From the NCBI GenBank assembly GCA_903832085.1, contig CAIKZZ010000008.1:1-64000 (forward strand): a stretch of 64,000 nt of DNA. The letters run 5' to 3'. The notes beneath the pieces are model-generated. The model was not told where the DNA came from. It did no database searches and saw only the letters and a program-made list of their open reading frames with translations. A program made the translations under genes and the position numbers. Positions 35,088 through 43,810 of this stretch are shown piece after piece (position 1 is the stretch's first letter; every line of letters begins with the position of its first letter). Source of the DNA: an uncultured Pseudomonadota bacterium (GTDB lineage: Bacteria > Pseudomonadota > Gammaproteobacteria > Steroidobacterales > Steroidobacteraceae).

Positions 35088-36533
35088 CTACAGAACGCGG
35101 ACGTTCTTGAACTGCCACGGATCATCTTGATCCAAATCTTCGGCAAACAACTGGCCACGCTCGTGCAGAGGATTCCAGTCCGTGTATGCGCCCACAACAG
35201 GCCCTAAGTAGGGCAAACAGATTTCAAGATTGCGCGCAAAGTCCATTTCATCTGGCTCAACGAGCCCACGCTTTGGGTTTTCAATTGCCCAAATCATCCC
35301 GGACAGACAAGCCACCGTCACCTGCAGGCTCGTTGCGCTGTTATGAGGCGCGAGCCTACGAGCCTCATCGATAGATAGTTGTGACCCAAACCAATACGCA
35401 TTGCGGCCATGCCCGGCCAATAGCACGCCGAGCTCATCAATCCCCTCAGGCAAAATCTCATCCATGAGTATGCGTTTGCTATCTTGCAGGCGCCAATTGC
35501 GGCCAGCAAATTCATGCACCGACAGCACCGCCGAATCTGAAGGATGATAGGCATAGTGAACGGTTGGCCGATACACAACCTGCTCACCCTGCTTTACAGT
35601 ATAAAAATCGGCCATCGACATGGACTCGCCATGCGTGATCAAAAATCCATGAAAATGACCGGCTTTTGGCGTCCATGTGCGCACCCGAGTCGCAGCTCCG
35701 GGTTGCATTAAATAAATTGCACAGTCCGAACCAAAATCATGGCGGCGGCCATCGACTGGAAAATGCCGTTCGTGAGATCCCCAACCAAGCTCGGCAGGTT
35801 GGCAGCCCTCGCTGACAAAACCATCCACCGACCACGTATTCACAAACTCACCTACGCGCTTCGGAATACTGGGCGTTTGTGTATCACGCTCAGCAATATG
35901 CATGACTTTCACGCCTAGCCGTTGGGCAAGTGCGGCCCACTCGGTCCGTGACTGCGGCACAGCGAGCGATATGTCCATGTCTGTCGCAAGATTCAGCAAT
36001 GCTTGCTTAACAAAATGCTGTACCAGCCCAGGATTTGCGCCATGGGTTAATACTGCAGTCGGCGCGGTCGCGTGATCTTTACCATCCAGCATACGCAGCG
36101 CAAGCGCCGCTTCCCGCAGCGCATAGTTGGAGCGCTTTGATGGTGATAGTGTGGGATCCGTATACCCGCCCGGCCACGGCTCGATGCAAGTATCAAGGTA
36201 CAACGCGCCCCGTTCCCAACAAAAGCCGATCAGCGCGATAGACGATACATCCACGGACAGGTTCAACACAAAGTCACCAGAGCTAACCAACGGCTGTAAA
36301 ATCTGGCGAAAACTATCCTGCGTCAGCGCATGCTGTAGCACCCGTATGCCGTACGCCTGCGCCTCGGCTTGGCCCGCCTCATCCGGAGTGACGATGGTGA
36401 TGCGCTCGGGAGTAAGGCCACCGATATGGCGCAAGATTAGGGGCAATACCCCTTGCCCAATACTGCCAAAACCGATCAGTATCAGTCGCCCGGCGAATGT
36501 TGTATGGACCTTGTGCTGCATACTTAAAATCAT
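35088..36533 (-). CDS. hss: homospermidine synthase
   Basis: A 481-residue NAD-dependent enzyme that condenses putrescine units into sym-homospermidine. The N-terminal Rossmann motif is LILIGFGSIGQGVLPLI (about 17-33). Family blocks include NLSVDVSSIALIGFCWERG, YLDTCIEPWPGGY, THGANPGLVQHFVKQAL and EGCQPAELGWGSHE. The fold is saccharopine dehydrogenase-like. The arginine decarboxylase gene 1.1 kb away could supply agmatine for putrescine, so this cell probably uses homospermidine as a main triamine. ATG 36533 is used; ATG 36521 is an alternative. Confidence 0.92.
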   Translation of the reverse strand: MILSMQHKVHTTFAGRLILIGFGSIGQGVLPLILRHIGGLTPERITIVTPDEAGQAEAQAYGIRVLQHALTQDSFRQILQPLVSSGDFVLNLSVDVSSIALIGFCWERGALYLDTCIEPWPGGYTDPTLSPSKRSNYALREAALALRMLDGKDHATAPTAVLTHGANPGLVQHFVKQALLNLATDMDISLAVPQSRTEWAALAQRLGVKVMHIAERDTQTPSIPKRVGEFVNTWSVDGFVSEGCQPAELGWGSHERHFPVDGRRHDFGSDCAIYLMQPGAATRVRTWTPKAGHFHGFLITHGESMSMADFYTVKQGEQVVYRPTVHYAYHPSDSAVLSVHEFAGRNWRLQDSKRILMDEILPEGIDELGVLLAGHGRNAYWFGSQLSIDEARRLAPHNSATSLQVTVACLSGMIWAIENPKRGLVEPDEMDFARNLEICLPYLGPVVGAYTDWNPLHERGQLFAEDLDQDDPWQFKNVRVL

Positions 36534-36694
36534 CCAATATCATCCGTACAAACACCACGGCTTCATATTTAAGGAAGAGCCGCTCATATCCAGCGACACT
36601 TTACCGCAACTGAAAAAAAACGGACCCCTTTTGCCACTCAAGGCTTAAGCTAATCCCTAAACTCAAGCCTAATAACGGACCGAACGAAACCCTG

Positions 36695-37555
36695 ATGCAG
36701 CCTTTAAATACCCTCATTGATGCGGATACGCTTGCACGGCGGCTCAATGACCCCGCCATCAGAATTATTGACTGCCGCTTTGAGTTGGGCGACCCCGAAG
36801 CGGGAGAGGCTCAGTATAGGCAAGGGCATATTGCCGGCGCGGCCTACGCCCACTTGGATAAAGATCTGTCAGGGCCCCGCATGCCGTGGACGGGACGTCA
36901 TCCACTACCCAGCCCAGATGCCCTGTGCACTACCTTCGGTGAGCTTGGTATTGCACCCCACACTCAAGTTGTCGCCTACGATTCGGGTAACGGCATGTTT
37001 GCGGCACGCCTATGGTGGCTGCTGCGCTGGCTCGGTCATCCTGCCGTTGCAGTATTAGACGGCGGCCTCACCGCCTGGCGGGCTCTAGGGCTACCAATTG
37101 CCACCACCACGCCCACGATCGCATCCTGCCGCTTCCAGGGCGTTGCGGACCATCAACAACACCTTGATGCCAATGCAGTGGCCGCGGCGCTAACCAGTAC
37201 CAGCAGTGTACTTGTCGATGCGCGCGCAAATGAACGCTTTGAGGGGCGGGTGGAGCCACTAGACCCCCGCGCCGGACACATTCCTGGCGCGATCAACCAT
37301 CCGTACACCAATAATCTGGGCGCGGATGGCCGCTTCCTCGCGCCGAGCCAGCTGCGAGAGCAGCTGGCTCGATTGCTCAATGGCCACCCGGCAAGTCGTT
37401 TCATCAGCATGTGTGGTTCTGGGGTGACGGCCTGCCATACCTTGCTAGCCCTTGAAATTGCCGGCCTCCAAGGGGGGCGTTTGTATGCGGGCTCTTGGAG
37501 CGAATGGAGCCGAGATCCAGCGCGCCCCATCGCCACCGGGCCCGCGCACAATTAA
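36695..37555 (+). CDS. sseA: 3-mercaptopyruvate/thiosulfate sulfurtransferase (SseA-like)
   Basis: A 286-residue protein of two rhodanese domains. The inactive N-terminal domain has IIDCRFELGDPEAGEAQY and GHIAGAAYAHLDKDLSG. The catalytic C-terminal domain has the active-site loop MCGSGVTACH (about 237-246). CGSGVT is the signature of the mercaptopyruvate type rather than CRxGx[RT] of thiosulfate rhodaneses. It sits between the two polyamine genes without a clear functional link. Confidence 0.88.
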   Translation: MQPLNTLIDADTLARRLNDPAIRIIDCRFELGDPEAGEAQYRQGHIAGAAYAHLDKDLSGPRMPWTGRHPLPSPDALCTTFGELGIAPHTQVVAYDSGNGMFAARLWWLLRWLGHPAVAVLDGGLTAWRALGLPIATTTPTIASCRFQGVADHQQHLDANAVAAALTSTSSVLVDARANERFEGRVEPLDPRAGHIPGAINHPYTNNLGADGRFLAPSQLREQLARLLNGHPASRFISMCGSGVTACHTLLALEIAGLQGGRLYAGSWSEWSRDPARPIATGPAHN

Positions 37556-37625
37556 CAGTCATTTACATGTCGCGTCATTTTGCTATGGTGCGCATCCCGC
37601 ATAGGACCCTGCCGAGGCGTCATCC

Positions 37626-39581
37626 GTGAATAATCCCGCGCCCCGTTTGCCCGCACAACTCGCCTGGAAAGTGGCTGACTCTGCACAGCTATATCAGGTG
37701 GAGAGCTGGGGCACCGGTTATTTTGGCATTAATGAAGCAGGCAACGTGGTCGCACGTCCTAATCAACGACTGGATCGGGAAATCGATCTGCTGGAAGTCG
37801 TTGAGGGCCTCAAAGCACGTGATCTGACAGCACCAGTCGTCATTCGGTTTTCAGACATCATTGCACACCGACTTAAAAGTCTGAATGATTCGTTTCTGCA
37901 AGCCATCGCAGAAAACGACTATCGCGGAAAATATGCAGCGGTGTTCCCGATCAAGGTGAACCAGCAACGCCTTGTTGTGGAAGAGGTCTACCGCAGCGGC
38001 AAAGAATTTGGGTTTGGACTTGAGGTTGGCTCAAAACCCGAGTTACTCGTGGTCATGGCAATGACCGAAGATGCTCCTGACAGGCTCATCATCTGCAATG
38101 GCTTTAAGGATGACAGTTACATCGAGACTGTCATTCTCGCTGCAAAACTAGGTCGGCGCATCATGCCGGTCGTTGAAAACTTCGTTGAACTGGAACTGAT
38201 TCTAAGACACGCCGAAAAGTATGGTGTACGACCAGAAATGGGTGTGCGCGTGAAATTAGCGGCCGAAGGTGCGGGCCGCTGGCGCGAATCCGCGGGTGAA
38301 AAATCAAAATTCGGGCTTTTTATCTCGGAAATTCTCGAGGTCGTCGACGTCCTGCGTAAGCGGGACATGCTTGACTGCCTAAAACTCGTGCATTGCCATA
38401 CTGGCTCTCAGCTGCAGGATATTCGTCGCGTCAAGGAAGGCGTAACAGAGCTCGCTCACGTATATGCCGAACTCAAACTCCTAGGCGCCGGCCTCGAATA
38501 CATCGATATTGGTGGTGGGCTTGGTGTCGACTACGATGGTAGTCGCACGAATTTTGAATCCTCGATGAATTATTCACTGAATGAATATGCGAGTGACGTG
38601 GTGTATCGCATTGCCAGCGTTTGCAACGAACGTGGCCTCCCTCACCCGGTGATTATCAGCGAATCTGGACGTGCGATCGCTGCACATCACTCGGTACTAG
38701 TATTCAACGTCCTCGGATCAAGCGCATTGGATCAATTTCCAGTTGCGGAGCGACTTGAACAAGATGGTCGAGATGCTGGCGAGATACCGCAGCCAGTACG
38801 TGACTTATTTGACGCCTATCGTTCCGTCAGCGCGCGACGACTAGTCGAGTGCTGGCACGATGCGATGCAAGCACGCGAGCAGGCGCTGCAGATGTTTAAT
38901 CTCGGTTATTTAAGCCTTGAATTCAGAGGCCTTGCCGAACGCCTCTACTGGGCCACTTGCGCGCGTATTCGTGATCTGTGCCGTCGCCTTGAGTCAATTC
39001 CTGAAGAACTGGAGGATTTGGAAACGATTCTGTCCGATATTTACTTCTGTAATTTCTCGGTATTTCAATCGCTCCCCGACTCTTGGGCAATTGGCCAATT
39101 GTTCCCCATCATGCCGATTCACCGCCTGAAAGAACGTCCGACGCGCAATGCGGTACTTGCAGATATCACGTGCGACTCAGATGGAAAAATTGATCGCTTC
39201 GTCTCTGTCAAAGAGACCAAACGAACTCTCGAAGTGCATGAGCTGCGCCCACACGAAGACTATTATTTGGCCACGTTCCTCGTTGGAGCCTATCAAGAAA
39301 CCTTAGGCGATCTACACAACCTGTTTGGCGACACGCATGTGGTACACATCCGCTTACTGGAAGAGGGCGGCTGGTGGATCGAAGAGACCGTCAAGGGAGA
39401 CACTGCCCTGCAGGTACTCAGCTACATGGAATACGACACCGATGAGCTCTATCCGAAACTCGCCCGAGACTGCGAGCGGGCGGTACGTGAGAACCGGCTA
39501 ACGGTCCAAGAAAGCCAGCGCTTGAAGCGGTTCTACGAGGCAGAGCTTCAAGGCTATGCCTATCTGGAACCCGAAACTTGA
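37626..39581 (+). CDS. speA: biosynthetic arginine decarboxylase
   Basis: A 651-residue PLP enzyme of the alanine-racemase-like fold that converts arginine to agmatine. The PLP lysine lies in AAVFPIKVNQQ (about 108-118). Other blocks are GFGLEVGSKPEL, LVHCHTGSQLQDI, YIDIGGGLGVDYDGS and ISESGRAIAAHHSVLVF, and the C-terminal decarboxylase domain has DLHNLFGDTHVVH. The start is GTG 37626. Together with homospermidine synthase it outlines a polyamine route, although agmatine-to-putrescine enzymes are not in the window. Confidence 0.96.
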   Translation: MNNPAPRLPAQLAWKVADSAQLYQVESWGTGYFGINEAGNVVARPNQRLDREIDLLEVVEGLKARDLTAPVVIRFSDIIAHRLKSLNDSFLQAIAENDYRGKYAAVFPIKVNQQRLVVEEVYRSGKEFGFGLEVGSKPELLVVMAMTEDAPDRLIICNGFKDDSYIETVILAAKLGRRIMPVVENFVELELILRHAEKYGVRPEMGVRVKLAAEGAGRWRESAGEKSKFGLFISEILEVVDVLRKRDMLDCLKLVHCHTGSQLQDIRRVKEGVTELAHVYAELKLLGAGLEYIDIGGGLGVDYDGSRTNFESSMNYSLNEYASDVVYRIASVCNERGLPHPVIISESGRAIAAHHSVLVFNVLGSSALDQFPVAERLEQDGRDAGEIPQPVRDLFDAYRSVSARRLVECWHDAMQAREQALQMFNLGYLSLEFRGLAERLYWATCARIRDLCRRLESIPEELEDLETILSDIYFCNFSVFQSLPDSWAIGQLFPIMPIHRLKERPTRNAVLADITCDSDGKIDRFVSVKETKRTLEVHELRPHEDYYLATFLVGAYQETLGDLHNLFGDTHVVHIRLLEEGGWWIEETVKGDTALQVLSYMEYDTDELYPKLARDCERAVRENRLTVQESQRLKRFYEAELQGYAYLEPET

Positions 39582-39992
39582 GTCTCCACGCAGAGCAATA
39601 GCGAGTTTACTTAAACTTTTGTTTTTATTAATTATTTCCGATTCTCTCGTAATCACTCGGAATCCACTCTGGCCATCGAATGGTCGAGCAGTGCAGCGGC
39701 AAAGTCCTTGATCTTGCGACTAAAAATTGCACGCGCTTCTGGTAACGCGTACGATTCAGCGTGGTTGTACTCGCCGAATCTGCTTTAACGGGCATCTTTG
39801 GGTGTTCAGAAAATGTGCTCTGACCAACCCAGACCATTAACCCCGCACGAGTTGATCAAGGCGTGACCCAGGGGTTCGGACTTAAGACCGCCAGACACTA
39901 AAGACTCCCCATGGCGGACCGAGGTCCGAGGTTGAAGTACGCGATGCGCTGAGGCCACGGCCAACGGCACGCCAGAGCGAGTGAGAGATCTG
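39582..39992. other. 411-bp intergenic region, probable long leader of the RRM gene
   Basis: No supported gene. After a T/A-rich segment (39607-39645) the region becomes GC-richer. It holds a nested inverted repeat, AACCCC 39839-39844 with GGGGTT 39871-39876 around CACG 39846-39849 with CGTG 39862-39865, and a compact palindrome near 39915-39930. The last ~150 bp before the RRM start may therefore be a structured 5' UTR. Short frames on both strands lack family features. Confidence 0.4.
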
Positions 39993-40367
39993 ATGACGAC
40001 CATATACGTCGGCAACCTGCCTTTTTCTGCCACCGAGGACGAAGTGCGCTCACTGTTTGAGGCACACGGGAAAGTGGAAACGGTAAAAATGATCAATGAT
40101 CGCGAAACAGGCCGCCCGCGCGGATTTTGTTTCGTGGAAATGTCGAGTTCCGATGCGCAAACAGCCATTGCGCAAATGAACGGTTTTAATATGGGCGGAC
40201 GACCATTGCGGGTGAATGAAGCCCAAGAGCGTCCCGCACGCGGACCTCGCACCGGTGGTGGCGGTGGTGGCGGCTACGGCGGTGGTCGTGGAGGTGGTGG
40301 CGGCTATGGCGGTGGTGGCGGTGGCTATGGCGGTGGCGGCGGTGGCTACGGCGGTGGTCGCAACTGA
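39993..40367 (+). CDS. RRM-domain glycine-rich RNA-binding protein
   Basis: A 124-residue protein. One RRM occupies residues 1-80, with RNP2 IYVGNLPF and RNP1 RGFCFVEM; it is followed by a Gly/Tyr/Arg-rich tail of about 40 residues. This is the bacterial glycine-rich RNA-binding architecture, often cold-induced. ATG 39993 is preferred over GTG 39981 because homologues begin M(T)xIYVGNLPF. A bidirectional terminator follows. The tail is encoded by repeated GGC/GGT codons and may vary in length between strains. Confidence 0.9.
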   Translation: MTTIYVGNLPFSATEDEVRSLFEAHGKVETVKMINDRETGRPRGFCFVEMSSSDAQTAIAQMNGFNMGGRPLRVNEAQERPARGPRTGGGGGGGYGGGRGGGGGYGGGGGGYGGGGGGYGGGRN

Positions 40368-40395
40368 GCGACGACGGGCACGCACTGCGCGTACT

Positions 40396-40424
40396 AAAAA
40401 ACCCCGCCCCTCGGCGGGGTTTTT
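40396..40424 (+). terminator. intrinsic terminator after the RRM gene
   Basis: Stem 40401-40408/40413-40420 (8 bp, GC-rich) with a CCTC loop, a T-run at 40420-40424 and an A-run at 40396-40401 on the other side, so it could work in both directions. Confidence 0.85.
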
Positions 40425-40471
40425 CATTAAGGTAGGCTCTGATTCATTTGCGGCAAAAAGCTCTACCTCTT

Positions 40472-41392
40472 ATGCACTCTTACACCTCTCGTTCCTGCCT
40501 GATTGCACTCACTTGGTGGTTCTTGGTCTCGATCACGCTTGGTCTCACAGGATGTGCTGGCAGGCAATCCGGCCTCCCTCATCGGTCTGTTGACCGTGCA
40601 TCTACAACAGTCGCAGGCCTGCCAGACACGAATCCTGCCACCCTCGCGTTACTCGATCAGATCATCGCGAACCCCAATCGCACTGAATCGATCCGCGCCC
40701 GCGATCGCTACCTGCACCCACGAGAAACCTTCCAATTCTTTGGCATCCGTGCCGACATGACAGTACTTGACGTTTGGCCGCAGGCTGATGGGTGGTCAAC
40801 CCAACTACTCGCACCACTACTGCGTGAGAAGGGGCACTACTACATTGCAAGCTATGATCCCGAATCCTCGCTCCCTTTTGCCCAAGGACAATTGTCAGAG
40901 TTACGCCAAAAACTGGCTGGGTCACCAGCTTTGTACGACAAAGCCACCCTCACGGCGCTCGACGTCCCAGGCGCTACACACCCGGTATCTGCAGGATCGG
41001 CTGACATGGTGGTCAGCTTTCTTAACCTGCATACATGGCTAGCACACGATAGGGCGCTACCCATGCTAGGCGCCATGTACGACTCGCTAAAACCAGGCGG
41101 CATTCTGGGTCTCGTGGATCACCGCGCAAACAAGGACGCGCTGCCAGACCCCAAGGCCAAAATGGGCTACGTTGCTGAGTCACTAGCAATCTCACTTGCA
41201 CAACAAGCGGGGTTCGAGCTGCAAGGGTCCAGTGAAATAAACGCCAACCCTGCCGACACTCATGATTACGAGCTCGGCGTATTTGTCCTTCCACCCACCT
41301 ATCGCCTCGGTGAAAAGGACCGTGCTCGTTACAGCACGATCGGCGAAAGCGACCGCTTCACGCTGGTTTTCCGCAAACCAAAAAAACCATGA
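40472..41392 (+). CDS. methyltransferase-fold lipoprotein (COG4798-like)
   Basis: A 306-residue protein with a lipoprotein signal peptide ending in LGLTGC. ATG 40472 is chosen because TTG 40448 only adds residues before the signal peptide. The mature part is paralogous to the exported protein at 1541-2359: both share NPNRT, a HPxE(T/E) segment, a motif I-like strand, LKPGGILG and SSEINANPADTHDYE-like endings. Here motif I is DVWPQADGW, so the glycines that hold SAM are lost. This argues against methyltransferase activity. A role in envelope binding or sensing is possible but unproven. Confidence 0.75.
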   Translation: MHSYTSRSCLIALTWWFLVSITLGLTGCAGRQSGLPHRSVDRASTTVAGLPDTNPATLALLDQIIANPNRTESIRARDRYLHPRETFQFFGIRADMTVLDVWPQADGWSTQLLAPLLREKGHYYIASYDPESSLPFAQGQLSELRQKLAGSPALYDKATLTALDVPGATHPVSAGSADMVVSFLNLHTWLAHDRALPMLGAMYDSLKPGGILGLVDHRANKDALPDPKAKMGYVAESLAISLAQQAGFELQGSSEINANPADTHDYELGVFVLPPTYRLGEKDRARYSTIGESDRFTLVFRKPKKP

Positions 41393-41480
41393 AAGCGCTT
41401 AGGCGCATGGAGCGCCTAAGCGCATAGCGTGTCATTATTTAGTACACATACCCGTGACAGATCACCAAAGGCTATCGACC

Positions 41481-42059
41481 ATGGCAAAAAAACTCCAAAT
41501 AACCGGCCTTAAAATCCCGCTACCAAAACATAAAGACCTTGATGCAGATCTACAGAAGTATTTTTCCGTATGTGAAGAAAAACTTGGTTTTGTACCCAAT
41601 GTTTTGCAAGCCTATAGTTTTGATCAAGCAAAGCTGCGCACATTTATTGGTCTTTATAACGAGCTCATGCTCGCGCCATCTAGCCTATCCAAACTAGAAC
41701 GCGAAATGATCGCGGTCGTCGTATCAAGCGCTAACCGCTGCTACTACTGCTTGAGCGCCCATGGAGCTGCCGTCCGCAGCATGAGTAAGGATCCAGAGCT
41801 TGGCGAAATGTTAATACTGAACTGGCGCACAGCCCGCCTTAGCAATCGTCAACACGCCCTGCTGCAGTTTGCACATAAACTCACGCTAACACCCGCGGAT
41901 GTCGACGAGACAGACCGCGCAGCTCTAAGAAAGGCCGGCTTAAAAGAAAAAGAAATCTGGGACGCAGCGAGCATCGTAGGATTTTTTAATTTTACCAATC
42001 GTGTGGCAACGGCAACCGACATGCAGCCAAACCCTGAATATCGAACACAGGCACGCTAG
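41481..42059 (+). CDS. peroxidase-related AhpD/carboxymuconolactone-decarboxylase-like protein
   Basis: A 192-residue all-helical protein of the AhpD-like superfamily. The redox motif is CYYCLSAHG (CxxC with a following His), preceded by the family pattern LERE(M)IAVVVSSANR. Such peroxidase-related enzymes reduce peroxides or act as disulfide reductases. ATG 41481 follows AAAGG by 9 nt; GTG 41454 has no ribosome-binding site. It is 24 bp from the Nudix gene on the same strand. Confidence 0.85.
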   Translation: MAKKLQITGLKIPLPKHKDLDADLQKYFSVCEEKLGFVPNVLQAYSFDQAKLRTFIGLYNELMLAPSSLSKLEREMIAVVVSSANRCYYCLSAHGAAVRSMSKDPELGEMLILNWRTARLSNRQHALLQFAHKLTLTPADVDETDRAALRKAGLKEKEIWDAASIVGFFNFTNRVATATDMQPNPEYRTQAR

Positions 42060-42083
42060 ACCATCACCGGAGGAGCTCCTGAA

Positions 42084-42641
42084 ATGCCAGTACGTTCGCG
42101 CCGCGTTTACACAGGGCGCGTGATCTCACTCGATCTGACCGAGGCGCTACTCCCGAATGGTCACCAGATAGAGCTTGAAGTCGTCAATCATCCCGGTGGC
42201 GCTGCGATTGTTGCTATAAATACTGCACAGGAAGTCTGCCTACTCAGACAGTATCGACACGTGGCAGGCGGCTGGTTGTGGGAGGTCCCTGCAGGAAAAC
42301 TTGATCATGGTGCCTCACCGGAACATACCGCCCGACGGGAACTCAGCGAGGAAGCAGGCATTGCTGCAGCGCAATGGGAGACGCTAGGGACCATTTTAAG
42401 TTCCCCAGGTGTGCTTGCGGAAACAATCCATCTGTTTTTGGCTCAGGCACTCACGCAAGTCACTCCAAAACCCGACCAAGACGAAGTGCTAGAAATCCAT
42501 TGGATACCGCTGAATGTCGCATTAACCCATGCGCTAAACGGCACTCTGTTGGACGCTAAAACCATTATCGCGTTAGCACGTGCTGCCCACCGACTGGGGC
42601 TCACAGCCGCGTCATCGCCAGTGCCACCTCTACCAATCTGA
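42084..42641 (+). CDS. Nudix hydrolase, ADP-sugar pyrophosphatase-like
   Basis: A 185-residue Nudix protein. The Nudix box GKLDHGASPEHTARRELSEEAG (wrapped over residues 72-93, key residues G, REL and EE) is intact. The upstream strands (VCLLRQYRHVAGGWLWEVPAG) match the ADP-ribose pyrophosphatase subgroup. It would hydrolyse ADP-ribose or related nucleoside diphosphate sugars. A strong GGAGGAG precedes ATG 42084. An ADP-ribosylglycohydrolase fusion 5 kb away could supply ADP-ribose, but no operon links them. Confidence 0.87.
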   Translation: MPVRSRRVYTGRVISLDLTEALLPNGHQIELEVVNHPGGAAIVAINTAQEVCLLRQYRHVAGGWLWEVPAGKLDHGASPEHTARRELSEEAGIAAAQWETLGTILSSPGVLAETIHLFLAQALTQVTPKPDQDEVLEIHWIPLNVALTHALNGTLLDAKTIIALARAAHRLGLTAASSPVPPLPI

Positions 42642-42733
42642 AAGTACACAGCTGTAAAACTTGAAAAAACGCTACAAAGGCGAAAAAGTGTTACTCTTGA
42701 AGGGTCGATGTCGAAGGATCAACAGGCACACCG

Positions 42734-43078
42734 ATGAACACGCGTACAAAATCACTCAGCAGCGTCCCAGATGAGCAAGGCTCGCAACGCGGCCACGTGA
42801 CGCACGATGCCCGCGGCAACGCGGTGTGGCAATGGAACACAGAGCCTTCTGTGAACCAAGTGCGCGCGACCAACCTCAGTCTTGAAGTATCAGATACTGA
42901 ACTACTACGTGGCGGCAGAGTCAGCCATACCGTCAATACGGTCGCGACATCAGTGGGCTATAACCCCTACGAGAGTGGCCTACTTAACAAGCAGTCACGC
43001 CCAAAGAAACGCGACCTGCACGAGTTATCACGCTGGATCGAACAGAAAAACGCCAAGCGCGATGAGAACTTCGACTGA
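42734..43078 (+). CDS. conserved hypothetical protein (114 aa)
   Basis: A soluble, charged 114-residue protein without signal peptide or known domain. Distinct segments are HVTHDARGNAVWQW (22-35), a central SLEVSDTE, GYNPYESG (75-82) and a basic end KKRDLHELSRWIEQK. I associate the HDARGNAVW and YNPYE segments with uncharacterised proteins of beta- and gammaproteobacteria, but I cannot name a domain. It stands alone, with 92 bp upstream, and converges on the HAD gene. Confidence 0.65.
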   Translation: MNTRTKSLSSVPDEQGSQRGHVTHDARGNAVWQWNTEPSVNQVRATNLSLEVSDTELLRGGRVSHTVNTVATSVGYNPYESGLLNKQSRPKKRDLHELSRWIEQKNAKRDENFD

Positions 43079-43092
43079 CTCGGCAGATCACT

Positions 43093-43788
43093 TTAAGCCA
43101 GTGCATCCACAATTGTGAGCAACTGGTTTAAGTCAGCAATTTCATAATCGGCTTTTCTTAACTCAGCCGGCCACTGAGACTGATTGCGGTTCATCCACAC
43201 CGTACGTAGGCCCGCAAGACGAGCGCCCTGCACGTCAGCAAGTGCGTCGTCTCCCACATGTAAAATCGTCCCCGGCAATGCATTTGCGTGCCGCACTAAG
43301 GCCTCGAAAATCAGCGCATCAGGTTTCGCAGCGCCTACTCCTGCAGCATCAAGTGATCCTGCAAAAAAATGCCCGATCCCCACACGATGGACACACGCGT
43401 TACCATTGGTCAACGCATAGACCGGCAGGCGCTGACACAACTGCGCCAATACGGCCGGCGCCTCATCAAACAGCGTAATCCGGTTGCGTTCCTCCAAAAA
43501 GATCTCAAACGCCGCTTCTGCGAGTGCCTCCTGAACTCCTGTCTCCCGCATCGCATGGCGCAATGACTCCGCCCGTATGAAGGTCATATCATGTGACCGA
43601 TGAGGATGCGCTTGGGCAATCACACTACGCAGTTCTCTAAAAGCTGCCGTAGAGTACCGCTGGTGAACTTGTGGCGCATGCGCTGCAAGCCAACTTGTAA
43701 GCACGGTCTCCGCCCGCTCAAGTACCGGCGGGGTATCCCACAGGGTATTATCAAGATCTAGCGAAACAGCGCACAGTTTGGTTTTCAT
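43093..43788 (-). CDS. HAD-family phosphatase, YigB-like
   Basis: A 231-residue haloacid-dehalogenase hydrolase. Motif I LDLDNTLWDTPPVL (10-23) is typical of YigB-type phosphatases (FMN or 5-amino-6-ribitylamino-uracil phosphate). Motif II is ALTNGN, the motif III Lys is in AAKPDAL, and motif IV is HVGDDALAD. ATG 43788 is chosen because motif I normally starts about ten residues in; upstream in-frame starts add unrelated residues. It diverges from the phosphodiesterase gene with only 22 bp between starts. Confidence 0.82.
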   Translation of the reverse strand: MKTKLCAVSLDLDNTLWDTPPVLERAETVLTSWLAAHAPQVHQRYSTAAFRELRSVIAQAHPHRSHDMTFIRAESLRHAMRETGVQEALAEAAFEIFLEERNRITLFDEAPAVLAQLCQRLPVYALTNGNACVHRVGIGHFFAGSLDAAGVGAAKPDALIFEALVRHANALPGTILHVGDDALADVQGARLAGLRTVWMNRNQSQWPAELRKADYEIADLNQLLTIVDALA

Positions 43789-43810
43789 TAGGACATTATC
43801 CGGATCCACC

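Noticed and set aside
39628..39837. A 69-codon minus-strand frame in the RRM leader region
   Set aside because: No ribosome-binding site, no domain, and composition typical of non-coding sequence.
39806..40252. A 148-codon minus-strand frame over the RRM gene
   Set aside because: Antisense to a gene with clear RNP1 and RNP2 motifs.
40256..40364. Tandem repeat array in the RRM gene
   Set aside because: The repeats are codons for the Gly/Tyr-rich tail of the protein and are explained by its coding function.
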